DNA from: Halomonas sp. KG2
GTDB taxonomy: Bacteria; Pseudomonadota; Gammaproteobacteria; Pseudomonadales; Halomonadaceae
Direction: 5' to 3'
NCBI GenBank assembly: GCA_030440445.1
Contig: CP098528.1
Location: forward strand, 558,001-622,000
DNA: 64,000 bases
A model generated the notes under the pieces. That model was not told the DNA's origin. It saw nothing but the letters and a program-made list of their open reading frames with translations, and ran no database searches. The stretch's first letter is position 1; the number at the start of each line of letters is the position of its first letter. Positions 1 through 10,221 of the stretch are shown piece after piece. The translations under genes and the position numbers were made by a program.

Positions 1-826
<826 letters not shown>

Positions 827-918
827 TCATGCGGCGTGTTGTTTAACATTCTTATTGTGTCGCGCGTTCTCCTGGCGCGATCATTTTTCTTCTGTTCACC
901 CTGTCGTATTTGCTTACA

Positions 919-2301
919 TTATTGAGGTTCAGGGATCGTCAGTGCTGGCGAGATCTCTGCCAGGGCCTTGGCAAACCGCGCTTTTATTCGGCTAAGTGCT
1001 GCGGCATCGCTACCCTCAAAGCGCAGTACTAACGCAGGTGTGGTGTTGGAGGCTCGGCAAAGCCCCCAGCCATCGGCATAGTCCACGCGAATGCCATCAA
1101 TTGTGGTTTTGATACCTTCGCCGAAGTCGCCCTCTCTAGCAAGCTTCTTGATGAGCACGAATTTTTCTTCATCGGCGACCGTGATATTAATTTCTGGCGT
1201 GCTGATATCTTGTGGAAATTGATCAAACAATTCATCAGCACTGCCGGTGTATCGCGCTAGAATCTCAAGCAAGCGGGCCGCGGCGTAGAGGCCGTCGTCA
1301 AATCCGTACCAGCGCTCCTTGAAGAAAATATGCCCGCTCATCTCACCGCCCAGCTCAGCACCTGTTTCCCGCATGCGTGCTTTGATCAGTGAATGCCCGG
1401 TCCGCCACATTTCCGGTTCGCCGCCAGCGTCGCTAATAACTCTTGCCAGGTTACCGGTGCACTTGATGTCGAAGATCACCTTGGCATCGGGGGTGCGCGA
1501 CAGCATATCAGCTGCAAATACCATCAGTAGATGGTCAGGATAAATCATCCGGCCACTTGGTGTGACAACGCCTAAACGGTCGCCGTCGCCGTCAAAGGCC
1601 AAGCCAATATCGGCACCTGTTTCCTTAACGCTGTGGATCAAGTCGCGCAGGTTTTCAGGTTTACCTGGGTCGGGGTGATGGTTCGGGAAGTGCCCATCAA
1701 TGTCGGCAAATAATGGGGTGGTTTTTACCCCCAGACGCTCGATAAGCTGCGGGCCAAGCTCTCCGGCAACCCCGTTGCCACAATCCACAACCGCGCTCAG
1801 TGGGCGTTCAATCTGGATGTCGCTAATAATTCTTTCCAGATACGCCGTGCGTAGGTCGTGCTGGCGAACGCTGCCTTGGCCGCTGGTGAGGTCGTTTGCT
1901 TGGATGCGCTCATAGAGGGCGGTGATAGCATCACCGGAGAGCGTTTCACCCGCTAAGACGATTTTGAAGCCGTTGTAGTCAGGTGGGTTGTGACTGCCGG
2001 TTAGCATTACCCCAGAACAGCTTTCAGGCAGTGTGTGGGTGGCGAAATAAAGCACGGGTGTAGGCACCATGCCGATATCGATAACGTCTCGTCCTGAGGC
2101 TGTTAGGCCACGAATCAGCGCTGCTTGTAGATGTGGCCCGGAAAGTCGTCCATCACGGGCAACAATGACCGTTTGCTCGCCCCGAGCGGCGGCTTCGGAA
2201 CCAATGGCTTGGCCAATGAGTTCAGTAGTGGCCTCGCTCAGCGTATCGTCCACAATGCCGCGAATGTCGTAAGCACGAAATATCGACGCAGGTACGTTCA
2301 T
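919..2301 (-). CDS. algC: Phosphomannomutase/phosphoglucomutase AlgC
   Basis: A 460-residue alpha-D-phosphohexomutase that interconverts mannose-6-P/mannose-1-P and glucose-6-P/glucose-1-P, feeding GDP-mannose, LPS core and exopolysaccharide synthesis. The phosphoserine loop TGSHNP is at residues 101-106 (Ser103), the metal loop DGDGDR at 237-242 and the sugar-binding GEMSGH further on, all intact. Length matches Pseudomonas AlgC. An AGGAG site precedes the ATG at 2301. It lies 36 bases after dut and before argB, so it is probably cotranscribed with coaBC-dut. Whether mannose or glucose phosphate is the main substrate cannot be read from sequence. Confidence 0.95.
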   Translation of the reverse strand: MNVPASIFRAYDIRGIVDDTLSEATTELIGQAIGSEAAARGEQTVIVARDGRLSGPHLQAALIRGLTASGRDVIDIGMVPTPVLYFATHTLPESCSGVMLTGSHNPPDYNGFKIVLAGETLSGDAITALYERIQANDLTSGQGSVRQHDLRTAYLERIISDIQIERPLSAVVDCGNGVAGELGPQLIERLGVKTTPLFADIDGHFPNHHPDPGKPENLRDLIHSVKETGADIGLAFDGDGDRLGVVTPSGRMIYPDHLLMVFAADMLSRTPDAKVIFDIKCTGNLARVISDAGGEPEMWRTGHSLIKARMRETGAELGGEMSGHIFFKERWYGFDDGLYAAARLLEILARYTGSADELFDQFPQDISTPEINITVADEEKFVLIKKLAREGDFGEGIKTTIDGIRVDYADGWGLCRASNTTPALVLRFEGSDAAALSRIKARFAKALAEISPALTIPEPQ

Positions 2302-2337
2302 TGTCGCTCCTAGGTATGCGCTAAAACAGCGCTTGGC

Positions 2338-2799
2338 TTATTGGCTGCCTGTGCTGCCAAAACCACCGCTGCCGCGAGTGGAGTCTTCAAAGGCATCGAC
2401 AAGTGTCAATTCCGCTTGCACGACAGGAACAACGACATACTGAGCGAGACGCTCAAAGGGCGATAACGTAAAGCTGCTTTGGCCACGGTTCCACACGGAT
2501 ACCATCAGTTCGCCCTGGTAATCAGAGTCGATGAGACCGACGAGATTGCCCAGCACGATACCGTGCTTATGACCTAGCCCCGAGCGAGGCAAGATCATGC
2601 CTGCCAAACCAGGATCTTCTATGTAAATGGCAAGGCCTGTTCGCACTAACTGGCAGTCACCAGGTGCAAGCACCAGTGGTTCATCTAGCAGTGCTCGCAA
2701 ATCCATCCCCGCTGAGCCTGTTGTTGCATATGAGGGGAGGTAGTCGTGCAGGCGTTCATCCAATACTTTGCACTGCAAGCGTGGGCGAGAACCGCTCAT
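2338..2799 (-). CDS. dut: dUTP diphosphatase
   Basis: Trimeric dUTPase that hydrolyses dUTP to dUMP and PPi, keeping uracil out of DNA and supplying dTMP synthesis. At 153 residues it has the usual length. The family motifs are visible in order: AGMDLRA near residue 30, the PRSGLG segment near 70, [11 protein letters not shown] near 88, and the glycine-rich C-terminal arm GFGSTG that closes over the active site. Its start codon overlaps the coaBC stop as ATGA, so the two are translationally coupled, as in E. coli and pseudomonads. Confidence 0.96.
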   Translation of the reverse strand: MSGSRPRLQCKVLDERLHDYLPSYATTGSAGMDLRALLDEPLVLAPGDCQLVRTGLAIYIEDPGLAGMILPRSGLGHKHGIVLGNLVGLIDSDYQGELMVSVWNRGQSSFTLSPFERLAQYVVVPVVQAELTLVDAFEDSTRGSGGFGSTGSQ

Positions 2800-4112
2800 G
2801 ATAATTCTCCGGAGGATTGAGAGGGTAATTGAGAAGGTGGTTGAGATGGTCGTTGAGAAGGCAATAGTGATAGTGCGTGACGAATAATTAGCGCGGCTAG
2901 CTGGGTTTTAGGCTGGGGTGGGGCTTCCCGTTGTTTGGTTCCCGTCGCAGAGCGCCAAAGCAGCAGAGCGGCATTGTTATCGCTGCCAAAACCGAGCCCC
3001 TGCTGGGAAACGTCGTTGGCCACAATCATATCTAACCCTTTGCGGGTCAATTTGTCTTCCGCATAGCGTGCGACATCCTGAGTCTCGGCGGCGAAGCCCA
3101 CCACAAAAGGGCGTTGGTCAGTAGGCAGCGCGGAAACATCGGCAATAATGTCAGGATTCTTGACCAGCGTAAGCGTTAGCGTATCGCTGTCGTCGGTTTT
3201 TTTGATTTTGTGCTCGGCAGCGCTGGCAGCGCGGTAGTCAGCGACCGCAGCACAGCCAATAAATAGGTCAGCATGGGGTGCGAGTGTTAACGCTTCGTGA
3301 TGCATTTGTGCAGCGCTTTCCACATCAATCCGCTCAACGCCGAGAGGAGTGGGTAGATTAACTGGGCCGCTTATCAGGGTTACTCGTGCTCCCTGAGCCG
3401 CCGCTTCAGCGGCGAGTGCGTAACCCATTTTTCCTGAGCTGTGATTGGATAGATAGCGCACGGGGTCTAGCGCCTCGCGGGTGGGACCCGCAGTAATCAC
3501 TACGTGCGGCGCAGAGGCTGGCGCGGGTAATGTTGCAGCAGAAGCAAAGTGCTGTGCTAAGCAATCAACAATAACCTCGGGTTCGCTCATTCGCCCAGGG
3601 CCGACGTCGCCACACGCTTGGTCGCCTGCTGCTGGCCCTATCAGCTGCCAGCCATCGTTGGCTAGCTGAGAGACATTGCGTTGGGTTGCAGGGTGTCGCC
3701 ACATGGCCTGATTCATGGCCGGTGCAATCAGCTTGGGTGCTTCACAGGCTAGGCACAGAGTGGTTAGCAAGTCGTCAGCCATGCCATGTACCAATCGGGC
3801 GATCAAATCAGCCGTTGCTGGGGCAATCAATACGGCATCTGCCCAGCGGGCTAACTCAATATGCCCCATGCCAGCCTCTGCTTCAGGATCAAGCAGCGAA
3901 GTGCGTACCGGCTCCCCTGAAAGCGCCTGAAGCGTTAACGGCGTGATAAACGCTTGAGCACCCTCGGTCATTACCACGCGAACCTCACAGCCAGCTTGCT
4001 TGAGTAACCGAACAATCAGCGCGCTTTTATAAGCTGCAATGCCGGCGCTAATACCAAGCAGCAGGCGCTTGCCAGCAAGCGACGTTAACGGGGATGGCGA
4101 TAATAAGGCCAT
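2796..4112 (-). CDS. coaBC: Bifunctional phosphopantothenoylcysteine decarboxylase/synthetase
   Basis: CoaBC joins cysteine to 4'-phosphopantothenate (CoaB) and decarboxylates the product (CoaC) in coenzyme A synthesis. The N-terminal flavin domain shows [10 protein letters not shown] and the lid [13 protein letters not shown]; the C-terminal synthetase domain shows [22 protein letters not shown] and the lysine-rich KIKK. The ATG at 4112 (start MALLSPSP) is preferred; in-frame starts at 4127 and 4154 would add 5 or 14 residues. Oddly, the C-terminus ends in a low-complexity tail of four PSQ units encoded by a 12-base tandem repeat. It is divergent from radC and coupled to dut. Confidence 0.94.
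   Translation of the reverse strand: MALLSPSPLTSLAGKRLLLGISAGIAAYKSALIVRLLKQAGCEVRVVMTEGAQAFITPLTLQALSGEPVRTSLLDPEAEAGMGHIELARWADAVLIAPATADLIARLVHGMADDLLTTLCLACEAPKLIAPAMNQAMWRHPATQRNVSQLANDGWQLIGPAAGDQACGDVGPGRMSEPEVIVDCLAQHFASAATLPAPASAPHVVITAGPTREALDPVRYLSNHSSGKMGYALAAEAAAQGARVTLISGPVNLPTPLGVERIDVESAAQMHHEALTLAPHADLFIGCAAVADYRAASAAEHKIKKTDDSDTLTLTLVKNPDIIADVSALPTDQRPFVVGFAAETQDVARYAEDKLTRKGLDMIVANDVSQQGLGFGSDNNAALLLWRSATGTKQREAPPQPKTQLAALIIRHALSLLPSQRPSQPPSQLPSQSSGELS
2814..2861 (-). repeat. Four 12-bp tandem repeats in the 3' end of coaBC
   Basis: Four adjacent 12-base units, each with a core close to TTGAGA(A/T/G)GG, start at 2814, 2826, 2838 and 2850. Being a multiple of three they stay in frame and encode a run of four xPSQ tetrapeptides at the extreme C-terminus of CoaBC, after the last recognisable domain. 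This looks like a small slippage-prone minisatellite that is tolerated because it lies beyond the fold. Confidence 0.8.
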
Positions 4113-4265
4113 GATGGGTAGTCCCATGTAGCGTTTGTTAAAGGTGAGTACCATACCATTTGACGGGTTATTTTGGCATGCTCAAGCAGCGGTTGGAAAA
4201 GCCAGTTTGGGTGGGCGCAGTAGCAAACGCGGACGGCGCTATCAGGGGTGGGCAAGGAGGCGGCG

Positions 4266-4940
4266 ATGGGAATTAATCACTGGCCGGAAGGTGAGCGGCC
4301 ACGCGAGAAGTTATTGAACATGGGTGTGCAGGCGCTTTCTGACGCTGAGCTACTTGCTATTTTTCTGCGGGTGGGCGTTCAGGGGCGCTCTGCGGTGGAT
4401 TTGGCGCGGGACCTGTTGGCCAGTTTTGGTGGTTTGAGGCAGCTCTTGGAGGCAGATCAGGATCAGTTTTGTGCGGCTCGAGGGCTTGGTAGTGCGAAAT
4501 TTGCCCAGCTTCAGGCGACCCTGGAGCTTTCCAGGCGTCATTTGGCGAGCCAGCTTGCCCGTGGCAATGCGCTAACATCGCCGGCGCTTGTGCGTCATTA
4601 CTTAAGCTCCCAGCTGCGTCATCTGGGTCATGAAGAGTTTGCCGTGCTTTTTTTAGATACACAGCATCGAATTATTCGCTATGAATCCCTGTTTCGCGGT
4701 ACCCTAGACAGCGCATCCGTTTACCCCCGCGAAGTAGCCAAGCGTGCGCTTGAATTACACGCTGGTGCTGTCATCCTGGCTCACAACCACCCATCGGGTG
4801 TTGCTGAACCAAGCGATGCTGATCGACGTATTACTGAACGTCTAAAAGATGCCCTTGCACTCTTCGATGTGCGAGTGCTTGATCATTTCGTGGTGGGGGA
4901 CGGTAACGTGGTTTCGTTTGCCGAGCGCGGTTGGCTATAG
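4266..4940 (+). CDS. radC: RadC family JAMM/MPN+ protein
   Basis: A 224-residue RadC (YicR) protein: a helix-hairpin-helix-like N-terminus followed by a JAMM metalloprotease-like domain whose zinc motif HNHPSG (about residues 173-178) and downstream SDAD are intact. The family was once tied to DNA repair, but its cellular role is unsettled. The ATG at 4266 is chosen because AAGGAGG lies at 4254-4260, five bases upstream; an in-frame GTG at 4248 lies before that site and is unlikely. It is divergent from coaBC and upstream of rpmB-rpmG, the same synteny as E. coli. Confidence 0.93.
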   Translation: MGINHWPEGERPREKLLNMGVQALSDAELLAIFLRVGVQGRSAVDLARDLLASFGGLRQLLEADQDQFCAARGLGSAKFAQLQATLELSRRHLASQLARGNALTSPALVRHYLSSQLRHLGHEEFAVLFLDTQHRIIRYESLFRGTLDSASVYPREVAKRALELHAGAVILAHNHPSGVAEPSDADRRITERLKDALALFDVRVLDHFVVGDGNVVSFAERGWL

Positions 4941-4997
4941 CAATTAATGAAAACGGTGCGACGACAAAATCTCGTCGTTTACCTAAGTAAATTGTCC

Positions 4998-5021
4998 AAA
5001 AGATGCCTTTTTTGGCATTTT
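4998..5021 (+). terminator. Weak hairpin after radC
   Basis: ATGCC and GGCAT flank a six-T loop, with flanking A and T runs that could extend the stem past one mismatch. It would make a short A/T-rich hairpin between radC and the ribosomal protein promoter. The T tract after it is interrupted by Gs, so the call is weak. Confidence 0.3.
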
Positions 5022-5034
5022 GGGGCGTTTTTGC

Positions 5035-5063
5035 TTGCTGGTAGCCGGGTGCTCTGGTATAAA
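5035..5063 (+). promoter_or_regulatory. Probable sigma-70 promoter for rpmB-rpmG
   Basis: TTGCTG at 5035-5040 and TATAAA at 5058-5063 are separated by exactly 17 bases. The start of transcription would fall near 5070, giving a leader of about 120 bases before rpmB. The location in the only sizeable gap before two ribosomal protein genes supports it. Confidence 0.6.
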
Positions 5064-5190
5064 GTGCCACCTTTAAACTTGGGTTGAATAACGGATTTGG
5101 GTACAGCTAGGCAGTTAACTGCGTCGACTCCCTCCCTGCTCCGGTTTGCCCGACAGTTTTGAACAACTCGCCAAGCGGTTGGAGGCTCTC

Positions 5191-5427
5191 ATGTCCAAAG
5201 TATGTCAGGTTACCGGCAAGCGTCCGGTAACTGGTAATAACGTTTCTCACTCCCAGCGTAAGACACGTCGTCGTTTCTTGCCGAACCTGCACACCCATCG
5301 TTTTTGGGTTGAATCTGAAAACCGCTTCGTCAAGCTGCGCGTTTCCTCTAAAGGAATGCGTATCATCGACAAGAAAGGTATCGAAACGGTTCTGGCTGAT
5401 ATCCGCAAACGCGGCGACGCCATCTAA
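5191..5427 (+). CDS. rpmB: 50S ribosomal protein L28
   Basis: A 78-residue basic protein starting [17 protein letters not shown], the typical L28 N-terminus, and ending in [13 protein letters not shown]28 binds 23S rRNA in the large subunit. The start at 5191 is set by the GGAGG at 5181-5185 and by family length; longer in-frame starts upstream are not used. Only one cysteine is present, so this is the zinc-independent form. rpmG follows after 25 bases, forming the standard rpmB-rpmG operon. Confidence 0.97.
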   Translation: MSKVCQVTGKRPVTGNNVSHSQRKTRRRFLPNLHTHRFWVESENRFVKLRVSSKGMRIIDKKGIETVLADIRKRGDAI

Positions 5428-5452
5428 GCTAGCATTTTGGGAGAGTTAAACC

Positions 5453-5608
5453 ATGCGCGATAAGATCAAGCTGGTGTCTAGTGCCGGTACAGGCCACTTC
5501 TACACCACTGATAAGAACAAGCGGAATACACCGGATAAGTTCGAATTCAAGAAATACGACCCGGTCGTCCGTAAGCACGTTATCTACAAGGAAGCTAAGA
5601 TCAAGTAA
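5453..5608 (+). CDS. rpmG: 50S ribosomal protein L33
   Basis: A 51-codon gene reading [19 protein letters not shown] and ending [11 protein letters not shown], unmistakably L33 of the large ribosomal subunit. It has no cysteines, so it is the C-minus type that does not bind zinc. GGGAGAG upstream acts as ribosome site. It is the second gene of the rpmB operon and is followed by a clear terminator. Confidence 0.97.
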   Translation: MRDKIKLVSSAGTGHFYTTDKNKRNTPDKFEFKKYDPVVRKHVIYKEAKIK

Positions 5609-5653
5609 TCGCGATTACAATGATCGGCTTTCACCGCAGGCGAGTGCCTGTTG

Positions 5654-5680
5654 AAAAACCCGGCCCTAAGCCGGGTTTTT
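5654..5680 (+). terminator. Rho-independent terminator after rpmG
   Basis: AACCCGGC and GCCGGGTT pair across a CTAA-type loop and are followed by a run of five Ts, with matching As on the 5' side. It closes the rpmB-rpmG operon. Confidence 0.9.
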
Positions 5681-5794
5681 GCATGCCCGGTATTTAGCCG
5701 CTTACTTTGTAGGTGGGCGGTATCTGTCCCTAAGCTTCGGCACCGCTTAGGCGACAGAATGGTTGTCACGGTGCTGTCATCATAGACTTTCATC

Positions 5795-6622
5795 ATGCCC
5801 GAATTGCCTGAAGTTGAAACGACGCGACGCGGCATTGCCCCCTATTTAGAAGGGCAGGAGATCACCGAGGTGCTGGTGCGTCAGACCCGGTTACGCGTGC
5901 CGGTGCCCGAGGATCTAGCCGAGCGGCTAGTAGGCGCTCGGGTTGGCGTATTAAAGCGCCGCGCTAAGTACCTACAAATTCCCGTGGCGACTCTCGAAGG
6001 TGAGGCCACGCTGTTGTGGCATCTGGGCATGTCGGGCAGCCTCAGGATTGCAAACGTCGGCGATTTGCCTAAAAAGCATGATCATGTTGACGTGGTGACG
6101 GCCAAGGGGCATGTGCTGCGCTACCATGACCCGCGCCGCTTTGGTTTTGTTGACTGGCAGCAGGGCGATGGCAGTTTGGATACGCGCCTTGCGCACCTTG
6201 GTCCTGAGCCGTTGGATGACGCGTTTAACGGTCGCTGGCTCTATAACGCATCGCGTAATAAACGCGTTGCGGTAAAGCCTTTTTTAATGGATAACCGCGT
6301 GGTGGTCGGTGCGGGTAATATTTACGCTGCCGAAGCGCTATTTATGGCGGGCATTGATCCCCGGCGTGCTGCTGGGAAAATTTCCCTGGCCCGTTACCAG
6401 CAGCTAGCCGCGGCGGTTAAAGAGGTGCTGGCAGCAGCGATTACCCAAGGTGGCACCACGCTGCGGGATTTTGTCAGTGGGCAGGGCGAGCCAGGTTACT
6501 TTGCCCAGCAACTGAATGTATATGGGCGCCATGGGCAGCCTTGCCTGCGCTGTGGCGTTGAGCTGCGTCGTATCACTCTAGGCCAGCGGGCCAGCGTGTT
6601 TTGTCCTGGTTGCCAGCGTTAG
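5795..6622 (+). CDS. mutM: Formamidopyrimidine-DNA glycosylase
   Basis: MutM (Fpg) removes 8-oxoguanine and formamidopyrimidines from DNA and nicks the abasic site. The processed N-terminus [13 protein letters not shown] supplies the catalytic proline and Glu; the conserved lysine lies in KRRAKYL near residue 57; the C-terminal zinc finger has CLRC and CPGC pairs at the end of the 275-residue chain. All key residues are intact. It follows rpmG as in E. coli but after a terminator, so it should have its own promoter. Confidence 0.97.
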   Translation: MPELPEVETTRRGIAPYLEGQEITEVLVRQTRLRVPVPEDLAERLVGARVGVLKRRAKYLQIPVATLEGEATLLWHLGMSGSLRIANVGDLPKKHDHVDVVTAKGHVLRYHDPRRFGFVDWQQGDGSLDTRLAHLGPEPLDDAFNGRWLYNASRNKRVAVKPFLMDNRVVVGAGNIYAAEALFMAGIDPRRAAGKISLARYQQLAAAVKEVLAAAITQGGTTLRDFVSGQGEPGYFAQQLNVYGRHGQPCLRCGVELRRITLGQRASVFCPGCQR

Positions 6623-6703
6623 CGGCCGCTCTTTGATATTAACTGTTTTGCCTATGCTTTCAGAGTCTATGTGCTTTGTAAGATTGCTCTTTTGGAGATT
6701 GTT

Positions 6704-7894
6704 GTGACTCAACGCCTGCGCCTGAATAAAAATGCCGATCGCCGCCTGAAAGCGGGCCATCTGTGGATCTACTCTAATGAGGTAGATATCAAAGAGACGC
6801 CACTAAAAAACTTTGCGGCTGGAGAGCCTGCGTTAGTTGAGGCTTCCAATGGCAAGACCCTTGGCGTCGCTTACATTAATCCGCACTCGCTGATTTGTGG
6901 TCGGGTGATGTCGCGTGATCCAGAGATGCGCCTAGATCGCTCGTTATTCGTACACCGCTTCAACCAAGCGCTGGCGCTGCGTGAGCGTCTGTTCGATAAG
7001 CCTTTTTACCGTTTGATTCACGGTGAAGGTGATCTGTTGCCAGGCTTGGTGATCGACCGCTTCGGCGATGTGCTGGTGGTGCAGTTGAATACTGCGGGCA
7101 TGCAAGCGTTGGCGGAAGATATCGTTGATGCACTGGAAAAAGTCGTTAAACCTAACGCCATTGTGTTCCGCAATGATACCGGCGGCCGCCGCCAGGAAGG
7201 TCTTGAAGCCCACGTCGAAGTGGTAAAGGGCACGCTTCCTGATGAGGTTCTGCTGGAAGAGAATGGGGTTACCTTTGCGGTGCCTGTGCTGAATGGCCAA
7301 AAGACAGGGTGGTTCTACGACCATCGCGTCAACCGCGCATGGCTGAACAGCCAAGTGGCGGGCAAGCGCGTGCTGGATGTATTCAGTTACGTGGGCGGTT
7401 GGGGTGTTCAGGCGGCTGCGAGCGGTGCCTCGGAAGTGTTGTGTGTTGATGCTTCTGCCCCAGCGCTGGATCAGGTGGCACGCAATGCTGAGCTAAATGG
7501 TGTGCAGGAGCAAGTTGCGGTAGCCGAAGGCGATGCCTTTGAAGCGTTAGCGGCATTGAAAGCTGACGGCGAGCAGTTCGATGTGATCATTCTTGATCCG
7601 CCTGCGTTTATCAAAAAGCGCAAGGATATCCCTAATGGTGAGCGCGCTTACGCACGACTAAACCGTGAAGCGATGCGGCTATTGGGCCGCGATGGCTTGC
7701 TGTTGTCGGCCTCGTGTTCTATGCACCTCGCGCCTGAACGTTTGGTGGATGTGGTTCGTGGTGCTGTTCGCCACCAAGACCGTCATGGCCAGGTGATTTT
7801 TCAGGGGCATCAGGGTCCCGATCACCCTGTTCATCCGGCTATCCCGGAAACCTCGTACCTGAAGGCACTGGGCGTGCGGGTATTCCGCGACTAA
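6704..7894 (+). CDS. rlmI: Class I SAM-dependent rRNA methyltransferase, RlmI-like
   Basis: A 396-residue protein of the RlmI family (23S rRNA cytosine-5 methyltransferase, m5C1962 in E. coli). It has an N-terminal PUA domain (MTQRLRLNKNADRRLKAGHLW), the family segment NDTGGRRQEGLE and a Rossmann core with DVFSYVGGWG, and a DPPAFIKKRKD catalytic/cofactor motif near residue 305. The GTG at 6704 is chosen because GGAG lies at 6694-6697 and because family members begin about here; an in-frame start at 6671 would lack a good ribosome site. Substrate position is inferred from homology only. Confidence 0.88.
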   Translation: MTQRLRLNKNADRRLKAGHLWIYSNEVDIKETPLKNFAAGEPALVEASNGKTLGVAYINPHSLICGRVMSRDPEMRLDRSLFVHRFNQALALRERLFDKPFYRLIHGEGDLLPGLVIDRFGDVLVVQLNTAGMQALAEDIVDALEKVVKPNAIVFRNDTGGRRQEGLEAHVEVVKGTLPDEVLLEENGVTFAVPVLNGQKTGWFYDHRVNRAWLNSQVAGKRVLDVFSYVGGWGVQAAASGASEVLCVDASAPALDQVARNAELNGVQEQVAVAEGDAFEALAALKADGEQFDVIILDPPAFIKKRKDIPNGERAYARLNREAMRLLGRDGLLLSASCSMHLAPERLVDVVRGAVRHQDRHGQVIFQGHQGPDHPVHPAIPETSYLKALGVRVFRD

Positions 7895-7968
7895 GCCAAG
7901 GATGCTGCTTGAAGAACATTGGCAAGACAAAAAAATAGCATCAAGGAGTAACCACAAGGAGTTGCATT

Positions 7969-8403
7969 ATGGAGTGGGCACTACCAGATCCTTTTGTGAT
8001 CGACCTTCAGGTGACGCCGGAGGCCATTGACGCTTACCAGCATGTCAATAACAGCGAGTATTTGCGCTGGGTTGAGCAGATCAGTTGGGCCCACTCCGAA
8101 GCCTTGGGGCTATCCCTTGAGCGCTATCAGTCCCTTGACCGTGCCATGGTCGTTCATCGTCATGAGCTGGACTATCTGGCTCCCGCCTTTGTCGATGATA
8201 AGTTGCAACTGGCGACATGGATTGTTGTCTGCGATGGCCGTTTTAGTTTGACCCGCCGGTTTCAGCTTAAGCGTGCGGAGAATGGCAAAACACTGCTAAA
8301 TGCCCGCACCAGGTTTGCCTGTGTGGCGCTTAGCAGTGGGCGGCCCACGCGGCTGCCTGATGAGTACCAGCGCATTTACGGGGGTGCGGTGGTGGCGGAG
8401 TAG
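7969..8403 (+). CDS. Hotdog-fold acyl-CoA thioesterase
   Basis: A 144-residue single hotdog domain of the 4-hydroxybenzoyl-CoA thioesterase/FadM type. The start of the long helix, YQHVNNSEYLRWVEQISWAH (about residues 24-43), carries the HVNN segment typical of the family, and the middle strand has MVVHRHELDYLAPA. These enzymes hydrolyse acyl-CoA thioesters in the cytoplasm; the chain-length preference is unknown. AAGGAG sites lie upstream of the ATG. It follows rlmI after 74 bases and ends before a strong terminator. Confidence 0.85.
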   Translation: MEWALPDPFVIDLQVTPEAIDAYQHVNNSEYLRWVEQISWAHSEALGLSLERYQSLDRAMVVHRHELDYLAPAFVDDKLQLATWIVVCDGRFSLTRRFQLKRAENGKTLLNARTRFACVALSSGRPTRLPDEYQRIYGGAVVAE

Positions 8404-8464
8404 CTAATGCTGAAATGCCGTCGATTTTTTTGCTGATTTTCGTTAAACGCTAGATTCTTCTCCC

Positions 8465-8492
8465 AAAAAACGCCTTAGCCGGCGTTTTTTTT
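8465..8492 (+). terminator. Rho-independent terminator after the thioesterase gene
   Basis: AAAAAACGCC and GGCGTTTTTT form a ten-base stem around a TTAGCC loop, with two further Ts. The symmetric A and T arms make it able to act on both strands. Confidence 0.9.
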
Positions 8493-8578
8493 GTTTTTCT
8501 TGCTTGGGGTGGTGGTTAGTGCCAGCTGTGCTGTAATTTGCTTAATAGCGCTTATTGATGGCCTGGCTCTAACGGTTA

Positions 8579-8651
8579 GATGGTAAAGATAGATAGTAAA
8601 GATGAGGCTCTGACGATCTAGCAGTTGAGACTTAGCCGTTGAGATTTAGCA
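8579..8651 (+). repeat. Two pairs of short direct repeats upstream of ald
   Basis: An 11-base unit close to AGAT(G/A)GTAAAG occurs at 8579-8589 and 8591-8601. A 14-base unit close to GTTGAGA(C/T)TTAGC occurs back to back at 8624-8637 and 8638-8651. They fill the space just before the ald ribosome site, where regulator binding would be expected. Lrp-family regulators control ald in several bacteria, but no Lrp consensus was confirmed here. Confidence 0.45.
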
Positions 8652-8680
8652 CTAACAATCAATAGAGAAGGAAAACGCTA

Positions 8681-9796
8681 ATGAAAATCGCCGTCCCAAA
8701 AGAGATCAAAAACCACGAGTATCGGGTGGCACTCACTCCGACAGGTGCACGGGAGCTAGTAGGGCGTGGCCACTCGGTAAGCGTGCAGGCAGCTGCAGGA
8801 GAGGGAGCCGGATTTAGCGACAGCGACTACGAAGCCGCAGGCGCCCAGGTGGAAGCTAATGTAGATGCGTTGTGGCAAAGCGCCGAACTGATTCTCAAAG
8901 TAAAAGAACCTCAAGCCGAAGAAGTGGCGCGTCTAACTGCTAACCAAACGCTGTTCACCTATTTGCACTTGGCTGCTGAGGAAAAATTAACGCAAGGGCT
9001 GATGGCCAGCGGTGCTACCTGCATTGCCTATGAAACCATCATCGATGCAAAAGGTGGGCTACCGCTGCTCGCGCCGATGAGCACGGTCGCTGGGCGCATG
9101 GCCGTTCAAGCGGGCGCGCATAGCTTGGAGAAAGCCCAGGGTGGCTCCGGCGTACTATTGCCCGGTGTGCCAGGCGTTGCGCCGGGTAAAGTTACCGTGA
9201 TTGGCGGTGGTGTGGTCGGCGAAAACGCCGCCCGTATGGCGTTAGGGTTGGGAGCCGAGGTGACCATTCTGGACAAGTCGATCGCTCGTTTAGAGGTGCT
9301 TGACGACCGTTACCAGGGGCGCATCAAAACTGTCTACTCAACGGCAGACGCCCTTGATCAGGCAGTTAAAGAGTCCGATATGATCATTGGCGCCGTACTT
9401 ATCCCCGGAGCCGCTGCTCCCAAGTTGATTACCCGTGCCATGCTGGCCGATATGAAGCCGGGCAGTGTATTGGTAGACGTAGCCATCGATCAGGGCGGCT
9501 GTTTTGAAACCAGCAAGCCTACGACGCATGCCGAGCCGACCTATATTGTGGATGGCATCGTTCATTACTGTGTGGCCAATATGCCTGGCGCGGTGGCGCG
9601 GACATCTACTTTGGGTCTTACCAATGCCACCTTGCCGTTTGTACTGGCGCTGGCTGATAAGGGCTGGCAACAGGCGCTTAAAGACGACCCACACTTCCTG
9701 CCCGGGCTCAACGTCCATAATGGTCAAGTGACTTATCAGGCTGTTGCCGATGCTTTTGGACTCAAGAGCATCGACCCAGCGAGTGCGGTGGCGTGA
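8681..9796 (+). CDS. ald: Alanine dehydrogenase
   Basis: Ald interconverts L-alanine and pyruvate plus ammonia using NAD+/NADH. The 371-residue chain starts [20 protein letters not shown], with the pyruvate-binding Arg and the conserved KVKEPQ near residue 73, and has the NAD-binding [20 protein letters not shown] near 172-191 and the C-terminal [11 protein letters not shown]. It is full length. GAAGGAAAA precedes the ATG. It is a single-gene unit, bounded upstream by a terminator and convergent with slyX downstream. Confidence 0.95.
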   Translation: MKIAVPKEIKNHEYRVALTPTGARELVGRGHSVSVQAAAGEGAGFSDSDYEAAGAQVEANVDALWQSAELILKVKEPQAEEVARLTANQTLFTYLHLAAEEKLTQGLMASGATCIAYETIIDAKGGLPLLAPMSTVAGRMAVQAGAHSLEKAQGGSGVLLPGVPGVAPGKVTVIGGGVVGENAARMALGLGAEVTILDKSIARLEVLDDRYQGRIKTVYSTADALDQAVKESDMIIGAVLIPGAAAPKLITRAMLADMKPGSVLVDVAIDQGGCFETSKPTTHAEPTYIVDGIVHYCVANMPGAVARTSTLGLTNATLPFVLALADKGWQQALKDDPHFLPGLNVHNGQVTYQAVADAFGLKSIDPASAVA

Positions 9797-9862
9797 TAAT
9801 CGGTACGTCAATTAGTAGTAGGTGATACTACTGATGCCCGGGTAGTGCTGCTAGTGGTGGTG

Positions 9863-10111
9863 CTAATAGTGAGGGGGCACTTCGTCATCTGGTCGGGTAT
9901 CTCCCTGTGAGTCACCCGCCTGGAGCGCCTGATACTGCTCGCGCAAGCGGTCACGCATCAGCGTGCTCAGTTGCTCCAGCTTTTCTAGCCGACGCTCTTG
10001 CTGAGCAACCGCTTGGTCAAGGGTGTCTAGCCAATGCTCTTGGTAAGCCAGTCGACTCTCTAAAGATTCAAGAAGTTGGGTTAGCTCTGCAGGCGATAAT
10101 TCGTTTGTCAT
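9863..10111 (-). CDS. slyX: SlyX family coiled-coil protein
   Basis: An 82-residue protein with a heptad-rich helix (LESLESRLAYQEHWLDTLDQ and onward to about residue 62) and the proline-containing C-terminus PPHY typical of SlyX. The family is widespread in proteobacteria, often near slyD, but its biochemical role is not established. Here it stands alone, convergent with ald and divergent from the cold-shock-domain gene. Confidence 0.88.
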   Translation of the reverse strand: MTNELSPAELTQLLESLESRLAYQEHWLDTLDQAVAQQERRLEKLEQLSTLMRDRLREQYQALQAGDSQGDTRPDDEVPPHY

Positions 10112-10221
10112 GATAACATCGTGACCTTGTGTAGTATGCTCGGTACTGTTAGGAATGGGCCTAGTTGGCCGAGTATTGTCCTTCGTCTGTTACCCATACA
10201 ACAAGAGAGCTTTTATCATCT

